Assembly: GCA_032158295.1 (NCBI GenBank)
Contig: CM063244.1
Span: forward strand, 22,570,815 to 22,634,814
Reading direction: 5' to 3'
Length of the DNA: 64,000 bases
Source: Pycnopodia helianthoides
Lineage: Eukaryota; Echinodermata; Asteroidea; Forcipulatida; Asteriidae
Of the stretch, positions 47,440-59,095 are shown piece by piece. Below the pieces are notes generated by a model. The model saw nothing but the letters and a program-made list of their open reading frames with translations, was not told the DNA's origin and did no database searches. The translations under genes and the position numbers were made by a program. Within the stretch, counting starts at the first letter, position 1. Each line of letters begins with the position of its first letter.

Positions 47440-47745
47440 CAACCATGAACTAAAACAAATTATCGTTTGACTAGTATTAGTGTTATTCGTAGTCTTTAAC
47501 TAAAGTATAGTGATGTGAAACCTAGTCTAGCGTTCAGTTCGTAGTCTTTGATTCAGACTGGAATCAACCTGACTCACCTAAACTTGTCTTTTTCACTAAT
47601 TTAATGCAAGAGTGTCACTGTGTGGCTGAGCAGACCACCACTCAAACGATCGAATGAACCTACGTGGTTCAATCAGAAACTAAAACAAGGTGTTGTAAAC
47701 GTATCGTATAGCGTTCAGTTCGTAGTCTCTGATTCAGACTCGAGT
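47440..47745 (+). repeat. Imperfect duplication, 181 bp apart
   Basis: A 32-bp segment beginning TAGCGTTCAGTTCGTAGTCT occurs at 47528-47559 and again at 47709-47740 with one mismatch. Each is preceded by ACTAAAACAA about 60-80 bp upstream. Looks like a decayed tandem duplication. Confidence 0.65.
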
Positions 47746-48845
47746 CTACGTGTTCTTTATAATTATAGACGAGCACGACCCTTCAACGTGTCTCAGACGA
47801 ATAGTGAACCTTTGGCCTTCAGATCATTCGGTCGCCACTTAAACAATTTGACGGGGACCCGTAAATGTAAATAACCATGATCTGCATGGCTCTCTCTCCA
47901 GATATAGACTGGCAGCTGAACTTCAAAATGTAATGGATGCGATGGTTTAGTCGCAAAATGGTAAACGGTCAACGCTCAACTTTAACAATAGGGCCTACCG
48001 TCCAAGATGTGTGAGGTGTTTTTGGTGGGGTTTTTTTTTTGGGGGGGGGACACACATAGTGACTTGCCCGTATTATGGGCCCTTTTGAAAGTACGACCTC
48101 GGCTTAGGCCCCGTAAGGAAAGCGAACATCTTCTCAAAAGCTGACGTAGCCTAAGCCCAAGCCGTAGTTTCGAAAATAGCCGTAGAGAGAACATGTCAGT
48201 ACCATGATAACCATTGTTATCCACATACAATGTACTGGGTCCATTCGCTAAGGTGTAGGCCTACCAGATATTGTACATTATATATAATATACGGTACTTC
48301 TAAAGGCTTTTCGATGTAGGGAGGTCTGGAGCCCAGTCCCCTATATCGAGTCCATCATGTTATCATCCTCCGCTCAACAATGTCTTGCAATCTGTTTTGT
48401 TTACAGTTCTCATGCCACATTAATATTCGGTTACATTGTCCTGAGTTAACCATAGCCTTGGGTGTTTGTTATATTAGAGATTATGAATTGCGTCTCTTAT
48501 CGCATCGTCGGGTCGAACTCACGGACTCTTCTGAGAAATTGTCTTGGCTATCGTGGGGGTAAAGTGCTGCCTCCGGCGGTTCTTGTCCAACTGGCGAAGA
48601 CCGGTCATCTGCGGAGACTCATCACTCAACATTCGAACATACCCGGGATGCGTCGTTCGTACCGGGGCGATGGGGTTCATCAACGGTCGGTCACCACCGT
48701 GGGTCCTCGGAGAGCTTGTGTTTTTGTAGGATTTCTTGGAAAGAGTTAAAAGGTCTCACGATATGTTGGTGTTGATGTGGGTTCCTTGCTCTATGATGAT
48801 GTGAGGAGATGACCCTTACATTATGTGGGAACTCATGCTGTGGAC

Positions 48846-49016
48846 GGTGCCCAATTTTATAGAGCTACATTGAGCAGAACTTATTCAAACTGTCTGCTCA
48901 GCAAAATTGAGCAGGATACCAGTCATAGATGCTAGATGTGACATGGTATTTTGGCTGGTAACCTTATTCTTGGGATTAGCTACCTTTTCTGTTTAAGCAG
49001 CTCTTCGAAATTGGGT
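48846..49016. mobile_element. Fold-back MITE, GGGCCCAATTTCATAGAGCT type
   Basis: Left end GTGCCCAATTTTATAGAGCT and right end AGCAGCTCTTCGAAATTGGG pair as terminal inverted repeats. The interior carries GCAGGATACCAGTCA and CATGGTATTTTGGCTGGTAA as in the 15503 copy. About 171 bp, non-coding, best-preserved copy of this family in the window. Confidence 0.75.
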
Positions 49017-51642
49017 TAAGTGGGACAGAATATTATGCTGCCTCTTGTAAAAAGAAAAGAATTCATCGTTGATTCTACATGAAGTTCAAAACAAGATGGC
49101 GGCAGCCACTTAGAGGTCTATCTGCATTTTATTTTGATTTTGAAAATTTTTTGGAGGAGTTTCGATTCTTTTTCAAATAAGGCTATACAGTTATTGTTAT
49201 TTTTGCTTATTTATGAAACTGGACCCATTGGTTTTGACAGTGACATGACATGTCATGTAGCACCTTGTACGAGGAATGAGCTTGATCTGTTGTACTGTTA
49301 TTACTCATAGGGTTCGTGTTTTGTTTCGAAAACGGAAACTGCTATCTCGTTGTGCATTTCAGATTGTTTTTCCCGCGCACGTGTGAACCCTCAAACCGCG
49401 ATACTGAATGGCATCATGTTCAGCTCGGGAATAATTGTCTGGGATATCAGTTACCCAATTTGAACTTGGCACCATTTCGGTTCAAGTTCAGCACCGGTTC
49501 ACGATGTTCACGAAACCCCAAAGTTCTTCACCCATCATGGCAGGCCCACCGCGGCGCCGGTCAGCTGCCCTGCATGTTCCCAAACACACCTGCGGCAGAT
49601 GCTTTTCCACAAACTCCCGGACAACAACAAAAAAATCTTACACACGAAGCACAAGGAAGATAACCGGGGGTACAATCATCTAAAGAACAAATAATAACGA
49701 AATTCCCGCATGACTCTCTGAGACTGCGACTGCGACTGCGAGCGAAAGGTAAATGACCGAAGAAGTCCAAGAAAAGACCGTTGATTGTAAATGACACCCC
49801 TGAGTGTAATTCCGCAAACTTGCCAAGTCGCGGCTCGAGAGCCCGCCTGGAATATGGGCCATTCTGCGGCAGCGGATCCTCAGGACGCCGGTAAAAATAT
49901 TAACTTGATTATCATAATTACAGCTGTTACAGTCGAGGGTTTTCGGTTTGACATAATGGTTTCTGCGGATCGCTGTCTGATGGAACGGACAGGCCACATG
50001 GTTTGGGGGAAAAAAACTGATACAAATATGTGGGGGGAAATGACGAGACTCGACCGACGGGGAATTGCGTCTCGCATGCGTCGCATGCCACGCGTTGTGA
50101 CCCCATGAATAGCTGTAATGACGTTGTAGAGTCCAGAACTTCATTGTGCATATTTTGGCGGGTAACTCAAAACATAGTGGCAGAGGTTTGGATGAATGAT
50201 ACCTTGTTAACAGTGAAACTCCTCCCATTTGTTGACAAGATCCCTATGTTGGTGGTTCGTGGCCGCTTGCTCCATTTTCAATGTTAAAAGCAAAGCATTT
50301 AAAAAGTTAAAATCTGCTGTTATGCGGTGATGCTCATCAATTAACAAAGTACAATTTTGTACAGAGAATGTCCCAAAAGTGCATTTCAAATACTAAACGT
50401 GTGCCGATTACACTTTGATAGTCGCAACGCTGCATTTAAAAAAACGACTGTCTTACATCGTATATCATCACCTAATCACAGGTCGGTTCGGGTATCCCAT
50501 AAATACTTTAGCTAGGTGACAGGTTTACTGGAACAAGAAAGGTCTTTTTTATGTCAGTCAACCTCACGGCAGGTTGTTCGATGGACAATCTATCAGCCTG
50601 GTGTGGGCTATTTCGGATAACCCGCTGTTGCCCTGTGCGTGGCGGCTGGAACCAGACGGGACACACCAGGACAAGTCAACTCGTACCTATACCTCTGTCC
50701 ACATTAATTACTGAGACGTATCCAAGTATCCCATTTGACTTTTCTCAAAAAAGTGTGCTTGAGTAGGCAATGACCATGTTTACCTACATTGACCAACAGT
50801 ACTCATAGCAACGTGATGGTCAAATACACTTACAGTTCGATTTAAACCAATCAACATTATCCATATTAAAAATGTGAATAGCCATCGAATTATTCTGAAT
50901 TCGTGGAATATGATATTACTACACAGGTCACTACGGCAACTTCTTGGTATGGATCAAGGTGATCTGACAAATCGACCAACTCGTCCAAAGTCAACTCGTA
51001 CCCACGAAATCTCGCGGTCGTCCCCGTGGTCAAGTCGTCATCGTTTAAACGAAGTCTTAGGTCATGAAAGAACGTCTGTTTTGATGATTGATTATTAGGC
51101 CTAGTGTCACTTTAATAAGATGACGTCGAAATAGTAATTATACCCATCAACGCTCGATTTCTTATCTAGATTGTTCAAATCGGTGAAGCAAGTCACATCG
51201 AGCACAAAACCCCTGATTAAACATTCAATATTTTTGTTTAAAACGTGTCCGCCTTTTATGTTGGTTTTAGTTTATTAACTAGAGGATTTGAATGAGAGGG
51301 TTTTTGTTAATGATTTTGTAAAACTTTTACATATGGGACGTGTAGATGTACAGTGATAACTTCAGTTCTTTATAACGGAGTTTTCACAAAACTACATTAC
51401 TGTTACCCTAACCTTGGAAAACTGCAATGATTGATTGCAGTTTTCTTTGCTTTCCAGAAAACATCGTGTGGCTATCCGTTTCCCTCGTTATAAAATCACA
51501 TTCGAGCTTTAACAATTATTGCAGTGTTCGGTCATGTTACACGAATGTTTACTTGTTGACATCCCTGTGGAAACATAGTTTGTTCTTTCGTTTGTCCTCC
51601 CAAAGACGTTCTACACAAAAGTGCTGATTGTGTACGGCACTA

Positions 51643-51863
51643 CTCTGCAAAAACTGGAGTGTTAAAATTGACACCATGGGTGTTGTCACATATAGATACC
51701 CAAAAGAGAATCAAAATTAACATCATATGGTGTTAAATTAACTACAATGTAATTGTTTTGGCAGAAATTTATATTTTAACACCCTATTGTGTTAATCCTG
51801 ATTCTTGTTTGGTATCTATGTGATACCCATGGTGTCAATTTTAACACTCCAGTTTTTGCAGTG
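51643..51863. mobile_element. Fold-back MITE, CACTGCAAAAACTGG ends, TA-flanked
   Basis: The left arm CTCTGCAAAAACTGGAGTG, continuing to GACACCATGGGT, is mirrored at the right by ACCCATGGTGTCAATTTTAA and CACTCCAGTTTTTGCAGTG. TA dinucleotides lie immediately outside (51641-51642 and 51864-51865). Arms of about 90 bp pair with few mismatches around an AT-rich centre. No coding capacity; probably Tc1/mariner-mobilised. Confidence 0.85.
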
Positions 51864-52827
51864 TAGTCTTTAGAATTCCCTACTACGGGGACCTTTTGTT
51901 TTCCCTGTTTTTGTTTTGTCCTCGGTCTCCAGTAAGGTAGTGAATAATCAGACATCATTCCTATGTGTTAACAACACACACAGGGTGAATCTCATGTCAA
52001 TCAACCGTCTCATTAATAGGTTAGAAAAACCCCAAAGTATTTTTAGAGGATACGCTTTCTCACCTAATCGGTTTTCGTGACACGGAACGCCAACAGGTTC
52101 CGTGGTCAGGTGGTCATTACACTCTGCTCTAAACCCACCTCTACCAAACCCCCGAACTTTTCACTGGCAAGTCAAACCAATTTATTCCCAATTTGGGATG
52201 ATATTTATTCAAGTTCAAGATCAGAGGATGGCCTGGAGGGGTCCCAGCCGGAGACTCGGTGCCGACTGGCGACGCTGGATGGGCAGGGAGTCCCGCTAAA
52301 ACCCAGGGGAGGTCCCTTGTACTAAACACGTCTGCTTTGTTGCAATGGTCAGTGACCTATACCGATGGGTGTACAAAAAAGTTCTGCAGAGAACCGTTTG
52401 TGCACGTGGCCATGGGCTAAACATTCAATACAGGAATAGGTAACGGTTTTTAAACTACCTTTATGTTCAATCTTTGGGTTTGTCTACCATGATGTTTGCT
52501 TTGCACATCGGCTGACGTGTTGTTGGTTGAAAAAAAGCACTTGTCTAACAAAACTACTGGGCCCTGTCTGAACTAAAAGAAAAAAAACAATTTTCTTGTC
52601 ATAACATCTTTTATGAAAAACTGTACTACCGGTAGACATTTCATTCCGGGCGTTTTCTAACGACATTCAACCAAACAAAACAACCCTGGAAGGGTTGCGC
52701 TTTTTGGTGTGACCGTCTGGGGACAACTTTCGAAATAATTTTGTCGTCTGCAAAAGGTCATGTGCCTTTTTTAAAGGGAAAAATAATGTTCTGTCTCACA
52801 AAGAAAGCTCTCCTTTTTGTTTGCACA

Positions 52828-53142
52828 TCAATGACTAAATGTTAAATGCTAAAAACATGTTCAATATATTTTTTTCTACGAACATAGCGAGAACACAATA
52901 TTGATTTAGCGTCACCCGCACCTGCCTGGCTAATCACTATTTGATTCGAGGAAACAGCGCCCTCAGCAGTGATTCGCGTCTTTCACTATTCGCTGTGCGC
53001 TATAAGCATAGGCCACGTCCCGAGTCAAGTGACTTCGGCTACGGCTATGGCTGTTGGCTGCAACGGCAGTGCTGGAGAATGGGACTTTTCGGCATTCCGG
53101 CCATAGCTGTTTGCCGAAGCCATTAATTCTAACACGGCCTAT
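52828..53142. mobile_element. Dispersed repeat with inner fold-back, copy 1
   Basis: Aligns along its length with 54251-54541: shared TTTTTCTACGAA, TAGCGTCACCCGC, AACAGCGCCCTCAGCAG, then an inner palindromic part at 53010-53140. That part is bounded by AGGCCACGTCC and AACACGGCCT and contains GGCTACGGCTATGG and GTTGGCTGCAACG. Non-coding. Confidence 0.75.
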
Positions 53143-54250
53143 TACTAAATGTATTTCAGAGCCATCAACTTTAATCTATTAAAACCATGACAGAAGTCGA
53201 TAATACTTTCTCAATTAATGTCACGTGGTTTTCCCCAGACCAATCCTGGCGGTTTGTCATTGACTCATTATTGTCACTCGCGTGCGCACCTTCTGCAGAC
53301 CCAAAGTTTGTTCTACTTTTGGCTCGAAAGCTTAGTACGCCTGTGTGTAATTTTACCCAAAATCACCCATCTCATCAAAACGCGGCTTTAAATTTGCCAT
53401 CGTTGGAGTTTTTAAACTGTTCTAAAAATTGTGAGAACTCCTGGTTGGGTTTGTCCGCCTCCGTCGACGCATTAGTGCAGTCCCCCCCGCTCTTTGCGGC
53501 ATTTTACGGGTCGGACTCGAGCGACTCGCACCTGCACCTCTTTGCTATTCCCCAGGAAAGTTGTCCCCTCTATTAAGAGGGCATCAGTCAACATCCGCCG
53601 GCCCAAAAGAGAGGGGGGAATATCGGGGTTATTTTGCTTACCCCGCGGTTAAGATACAACCTCCATTGTCCGCAGACCACGAGCTTGTTTCGTTGCACTC
53701 CACTCACACATGGGTGAATTCACCGGAGTGGGACCGGGCTTGCTCTCCCGTTGAAAATCACTGTTGTCCGGACAAAGGCTGAGTGCCCTGGGGACGGTGC
53801 GGTCTCACGTTTCCGAGGCTGTTATGTTTTTCCATCGGAACTGTGAACATGCGGGAAACGAATGTGGTCGGATTTGCGTGAAACTCGAATTGAAAATGTT
53901 GTATCAAAGTTGCCAGTCATTACTTCGAAAAAAAGGATTTTTCATATCAGTTGAAGAAAATAGCAGCTCTTTTTGTTGGGCAGTAAGTAGAGTTGAAAAG
54001 GTCTCGTACTTAGCGGTTTCGCGCAACTCTGAACGAATGACCTTATTCATTGACTAATGAGACCCATTTTTACACTTTACAAAGATTTCAAGCCAGAGCA
54101 GTTTGATAAAAGTGAAAGTAAACTTTACAGTTTTACTTTTACAAATAGGTTAAGATATTCTGGGTTTAGATGTAAAGGATTTGTTTCAAAATAACAACGT
54201 GGTTTAACTATTAATATCACGTGCCCTTAATAGTTAAGCCGCATAGACAT

Positions 54251-54541
54251 ATCAATGTCATGACTAAGTCCTGTTAAATATATTTTTCTACGAATAATAG
54301 CGAGCCAAAATTCCGTGATTCAGCGTCACCCGCCCTGCCTGATTAATCACTTTTTTGTATTCGAGGGAACAGCGCCCTCAGCAGCGATTCACGTTTTTTA
54401 CTACCGCTGTAGGGCCACGTCCTAATTAAGCGACTTTGGCTACGGCTATGGACGTTGGCTGCAACGACAACGTTGAAGGGTGAGAATTGTCGGCGATCTG
54501 GCCATATAGCCACTGGCCATTAACTCGGACACGGCCTTAGG
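54251..54541. mobile_element. Dispersed repeat with inner fold-back, copy 2
   Basis: Same orientation and motif order as the copy 1.4 kb upstream. The inner palindrome at 54412-54537 runs from GGGCCACGTCC to GGACACGGCCT. It lies about 430 bp before Wnt5 exon 4. Many substitutions and small indels separate the copies, so the duplication is not recent. Confidence 0.75.
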
Positions 54542-54975
54542 GACAAAGGCGCTAGGGACAGCTATCGTATGTTTGCGCATAAAGAACGTGATTTTATTAT
54601 ATTATGCGGTTGTCGGCTGGAAAGTACCCTTGAAGGATTCAGAATGATTTACAGGATTCGTATTGATCTCTTAAAGAGAATGTTTGATGAGGGGGTTGGT
54701 GCGCATCGCACTGCGCATGCCTAATAGTTGAGGAGCCAATCAAATCCTCGTATCAAGCCTAAATACACTCACGATTGTGTCCTCTTGGGCAAGACTAACA
54801 CAAGTCGTAATGGTGTTGTTAGATTTAATGTACAAATTAGGTTTGGAAATCACTTGCGTCCCGCTTTTTTTCTGTTCCCTTCATCACTTTTGGTCGTAAA
54901 TGTATAGCGATGAATGTTAACTTTGTCCTTGTATATATTTGATGGTTATTGGTTCTTTTCTTGTTTATCTATCAG

Positions 54976-55434
54976 GCTGTCTACGATAAGGCGGTTGTCC
55001 AGTGTAAATGCCACGGCGTGTCAAGCTCCTGCAGCATGAGGACCTGCTGGTTGCAGCTCGCCACGTTCCACGACGTCGGTGCCTACCTCAAGGACAAGTA
55101 CGACGGCGCATCCCGCGTGAGGGTTAACAAGAAAGGCAAGATGGAAGCCCACGAGTCTCGCTTCAACAAGCCCACCAAGGACGACCTGGTGTACCTGGAG
55201 GAGTCCCCCGACTACTGCATGTACGACCCCCGCGCTGGCTCCCTCGGCACGGTGGGGAGAGAGTGTGACAAGACCTCGATGGGGACGGAGGGGTGCGACC
55301 TCATGTGCTGCGGGAGGGGATACAACTCGTACACCAAGGAGGTGGTGGAGAGGTGTAACTGCAAATTCAAGTGGTGCTGCTATGTACAATGTAAAAAGTG
55401 CAGACGGACAGTCGATGTGCACGTCTGCAAGTAG
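54976..55434 (+). CDS. Wnt5: Wnt5 exon 4 (lipidation site and C-terminal Cys-rich domain)
   Basis: Terminal coding exon. It begins AVYDKAVVQCKCHGVSSSCS, containing the hairpin whose Ser (codon 55021-55023) is the expected site of Porcupine-dependent palmitoleoylation. The usual motif is HGxSGSC; here the Gly is Ser. TCWLQLATF, KDKYDGASRV, SRFNKPTKDDLVYLEESPDY, SLGTVGRECDKTS, GCDLMCCGRGYN, RCNCKFKWCCYVQCKKC and a terminal VCK-stop follow. Sixteen conserved cysteines lie here, giving all 24 of the family when the earlier exons are added. The full product would be about 363 residues, close to vertebrate Wnt5 (359-380). The C-terminal domain binds Frizzled and co-receptors such as Ror or Ryk. Wnt5 usually signals through calcium and planar-polarity routes. 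Confidence 0.96.
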   Translation, partial: AVYDKAVVQCKCHGVSSSCSMRTCWLQLATFHDVGAYLKDKYDGASRVRVNKKGKMEAHESRFNKPTKDDLVYLEESPDYCMYDPRAGSLGTVGRECDKTSMGTEGCDLMCCGRGYNSYTKEVVERCNCKFKWCCYVQCKKCRRTVDVHVCK

Positions 55435-56780
55435 CGTAGTGATATTTTCTCTCTGTACAGCTTTATGAACTCCTTTTTATGTAATCGAACGGTGGCGGAT
55501 GAATATAAGGTTGGACGGTGTCTCCAGTGTTTATAGTTTGAGGTCACTTTGGAGAGTTTGGTGTCACTGTCATTAGTATACATTACTCACTTTAGCACGT
55601 TGGAGCTGCATACTCCTGGAATCCCAAACTTCAAAGTGTTTTTTATTAACTGTTTATATAAGATTTGGAAATACCTTTAATTTCTGGTGTTACCTAACCT
55701 TCAGATTCCTTTTTTCGTAAAGGCCCAATGCATGTGTTGGTATGTCGCGGTAGATTTTGTTTTTTTGAAAACACTTTCTTATTACTTATGATGGATGAAA
55801 TACGCAAGCAGTACACTTTATATTTTGAAGTTGCTTTTTTAGCCGCGCAAATTTTCTGACGAATCAAACCTTTTCTTCCAGCCCCCTTCCGGGTCATTTT
55901 GACCTAATACCGGTCAGATACTCGTACGAGTTTCTGACTGAGATTCCGGTTCTTGATTGACCTGAATTGACCTGATGTTGACCCAGAGATTGATCTGAAC
56001 CCCCAGAACCTCCGGGTCAGGCTGCTCCGGGTCATATCTGAGCCGGAAACGTTGCCATTAAGTATATCACATGCCCAAATCCGAGTTTTGTCTGCACCCA
56101 TCTTCAGCTTTTGATTCAAAAATTTTGAGCACAGCAAGGTCAGAGTTCAATTCGATCATCTGATACCGGTCATATACAGGCCTGTGTCAGGCAGGGTCAG
56201 AGATAAAACTTCATTGCGACAAATTGTCAAGGAAAGGAACTTGACGAGGCAGCACGCTTTAAATAATTCTTTCATCCATGTAACTTGGGACGAACGTCTG
56301 GTTTCGCAACACTCTTGTTTTTTGGTTGTTGTTTGTTTTAAATCACATTTCACTTCCGGCATTTAATCTCACGTCAGATTTGTGAACCTGATGACAATAT
56401 ATTACGACACCTTTGTAAAAGAAATGTTTCTTACATCTTATATAAGTTTCGCTATTAAATAAGTGGGGAAGAATACGCAAACACCCCAATATTTGGTGAT
56501 TGATTATGCTGCAAATTTAATACGCCTTATACAATATTGATCCTTACATTGTATTCATATTGCGCCAATTGTGACAATTTTAAGAGTCATACATTCTAAG
56601 CACGAAACGTACTCAAATCATAATTGTGTTAATTATGAAGGAAATGTTTTCATTCTTTAAGACTATTGCATTGATTTATATAGAAGTAGGATCGGCTTTT
56701 GTATGCTTTTTATACATGTATAAATTATAACTTGTACAATTTGAAATCAATTGAAATAAATTGTCTGTAAATACGTTATA
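55435..56780 (+). other. Probable Wnt5 3' UTR with two candidate poly(A) signals
   Basis: Non-coding sequence after the TAG stop. ATTAAA lies at 56454-56459 and AATAAA at 56755-56760, the latter followed by TTGTCTGTAA, giving a 3' UTR of 1.0-1.3 kb. It contains the GGTCA half-site cluster listed separately. Which signal is used cannot be told from sequence. Confidence 0.5.
55891..56034. repeat. Dense GGTCA/TGACC half-site cluster
   Basis: Half-sites lie at 55891-55896 (GGGTCA), 55900-55905 (TGACCT), 55911-55916, 55958-55963, 55968-55973, 55979-55984, 56014-56019 and 56029-56034. The first pair is an inverted repeat with 3-base spacing. The 55958/55968/55979 series forms direct repeats with spacings of 4 and 5. 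A further AGGTCA lies at 56137-56142. Either a decayed repeat or a nuclear-receptor response region. Confidence 0.5.
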
Positions 56781-58551
56781 ATCATGGTTTGTTACAGTTA
56801 ACTGGTATAACTAATTGACATTAATGCATTGTTCAAAGTTACACAAAATCTTTGGTAATATTTTGATGTTTATGGTTCAAGAACGTCGAGTTTGGGAAAA
56901 TACCTTTATCGTGTTGGCATGCAGATGTCGCTTGCTTTTTCATCCAATGTAACAGCAGTAGATTTTGCCGATTGTTGTTTAGCAAACTAGTATGGGCAGC
57001 CACTTCTGACAACAAATGAACAAACACGATTGACCACAAGTGTTACATACATCGTGTATAGTGTTACACTATAAACAAAAGTTCACTCTTAATACAAAAT
57101 GCATCAATTTGCAATCGGGGCTGAGTCATTTTTACCAACATGCTTGACATTTTTGTACCAACACACATGACTGCCCATACAGCATAATTTCTAACTTTGG
57201 TAAACAAAATTAAAGACTTCAGACAGAGACTGCAAGACATCAGTAGCAACATAGCATGGTTGGTTCCCTTTTTATGTTGTGCTATCGTTGTCGATGCGCG
57301 TATACAATGCAGGAAACCTAAACCCAAAATGGCCGTGGTAATAAAAATAAAGATGAAGGTCCCTGCAGACTGATTTATGCTAATAGTATGTTCTGAAACA
57401 GGGATTGGTGGCCACATGTTGTCACTCAAAATAGCCTGGTACCACGGAATTTAGTGCTTACGGACTACCTAATTCTTAGTTTCTCTGGGCCACGTAAGAA
57501 GCATAGCATTCCTTGCAAAGCAGCGCCATGAATTGTAAGACCAGTATGGGCGTCAATCTGTCTTGAAATGTGGGGGACATCAGGGGTCGTGGCACTTACG
57601 GCAGGACCTGTTTTTTCTGTTTGAATTTCTAATGGTGTAATCTGTGTATTATTCTATCAATTCCAGTAATATACTTTGAAAAAATGGAACGGGGAAATAT
57701 GCCAAAGGTGCCCTCGTCGCATTATTAGAAGACGCCAATCGCCTTCTTACTGTGTAAGGAGTATAGCAATAATTATGGTCCAATGCAAGATGTCAATGCG
57801 CGTTATGCCCCATCCAGACAGTGCGGTGACTAAAACCAGCTTACGTAATAATAATTATAACATGTTATTAATTATCATCAATTAATGGGACAAATAGTTA
57901 TGTAAATTATGTATAGTGTAAATACTTATCCTTCAATTTTTATGCAACATCACAAATTTCAGCATTCACTCTGGAAGTTAGTCAAAAGTATAGCAGATTG
58001 TATTAAAGCCGTAGAACTATACAATAGTGTCTGGTCGTATCATTTTGCATGTAGGTACTTGATGTACGTTTTTATGCGGTGGCGTATTCCAGGATTTTAA
58101 GGGTTTTAAACTGATCGTGCTGTTTAAAAACTAGAATCGCTGATGCAAAAAAAAAGTATCAGGTTGGAGAAGGAATCCGTACATCCCCGTGTATTGATGT
58201 CAAATCGCCAAACAGCGCCCTCAATGAGACCTGAAAACCAAACAGTGGCTGAGATCTGTCGTGCACAGGACGGTGTACTTTTCCATTATACAATTCATTT
58301 CATTCGATTCAAATTTATTGGCCTATTTATTTCCATACAACATAAAGAATAGCAAACATTGCGAGAACAAGTACAAGGGAATCGTCGAAAAGTACAAAGT
58401 AGAATGGGTGTGGAGGCTTTTTCTTGAAGTCGATGCTTGCGGCGAGATGCCAGATGGACAAACCATGGCAAAAGGATTTCATGGACAAACCTTGGAGGAA
58501 CAACAAACAAACGTACATGCAAGAACAAGAGCACTCCCTAGATATGTTGGA
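56781..58551. other. Intergenic DNA downstream of Wnt5
   Basis: AT-rich, no recognised gene. A minus-strand open frame at 57064-57429 has two hydrophobic stretches but no known motif, and I do not call it. Confidence 0.4.
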
Positions 58552-58918
58552 TTAAAGGCACAGTACACGTTTGGTAATGACTCTGAAAATTAATGGCAAT
58601 AAAAACTTAGGTTGGTAAGAAGTACAGCAGCCTTGGGTAGTATAGTGAATGTTGAGAAACTTTTAGCTTAGAAGTACAACGGTTATGGAAAATATATCAC
58701 TTTTTATTCCCCAAAATTTGAATCTGAGAAGTTTCCTATGGGGAATATTTTTCGTGCGTGGAAATAATTATTCGCTCCGGTTTTTCGGTGATATCTCAAA
58801 AAGGCGACCACCTTTTGAAGTGAAATTTTCACAGGTTAGTTTTATTGTATGTACCTACATTTATATAGGATTAACACTATCAGTAGGCTCCAATTACCAA
58901 ACGTGTACCGTGCCTTAA
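58552..58918. mobile_element. TTAAAGGCA-type fold-back MITE
   Basis: Left end TTAAAGGCACAGTACACGTT and right end AACGTGTACCGTGCCTTAA are inverse copies, continuing into TGGTAAT on both arms. TTAA forms both borders (58552-58555 and 58915-58918). TTTTCACAGGTTAG inside is shared with the 17636-17975 copy. About 367 bp, non-coding. Confidence 0.8.
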
Positions 58919-58966
58919 AGACAGAACTAAAACATGAAAGCATAGATATAAACAGGAATGAAACCA

Positions 58967-59095
58967 TGACCGTGTCCGAATTAACGGCATATCAGTGGCC
59001 GGCTATGGCCGAATCGTTGAAAAGACCATTATTCACCATTGTCGCTGCAGCCAATGGCCGTAGCCGAAGTCTTCAGACACGGCCTCTGTTTGACC
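58967..59095. mobile_element. GGCCGTGTC-type fold-back element, solo inner copy
   Basis: ACCGTGTCCGAATTAACGGC at the left faces GTAGCCGAAGTCTTCAGACA and CGGCCT at the right. The interior GCTGCAGCCAATGGCCG is the complement of the interior of the 53010 and 54412 copies, so this copy lies in the opposite orientation and lacks their outer flanks. Confidence 0.65.

Larger units (their letters stand above)
40291..54975 (+). other. Wnt5 intron 3
   Basis: GTGAGT donor at 40291 and TCTATCAG acceptor ending at 54975, about 14.7 kb. It contains several fold-back elements, one Penelope-like repeat, a 181-bp spaced duplication and a GC-richer block at 40860-41290. Open frames at 49.3-50.3 and 53.2-53.6 kb occur on several frames at once and match no family I know. 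TATAAATA boxes occur at 44290-44297 and 44873-44880, without a coding frame behind them that I can support. Confidence 0.7.

Noticed and set aside
49680..50228. 182-residue open frame on the minus strand within Wnt5 intron 3
   Set aside because: Overlapped by long open frames in several other frames, no recognisable domain, and composition typical of a GC-richer non-coding block.
53187..53576. 129-residue plus-strand open frame just before Wnt5 exon 4
   Set aside because: No domain, no signal for splicing into Wnt5, and it lies between two repeat copies.
57064..57429. Minus-strand frame with two hydrophobic stretches, receptor-like at first sight
   Set aside because: No conserved membrane-receptor motif; hydrophobicity is expected from T-rich codons in AT-rich DNA.
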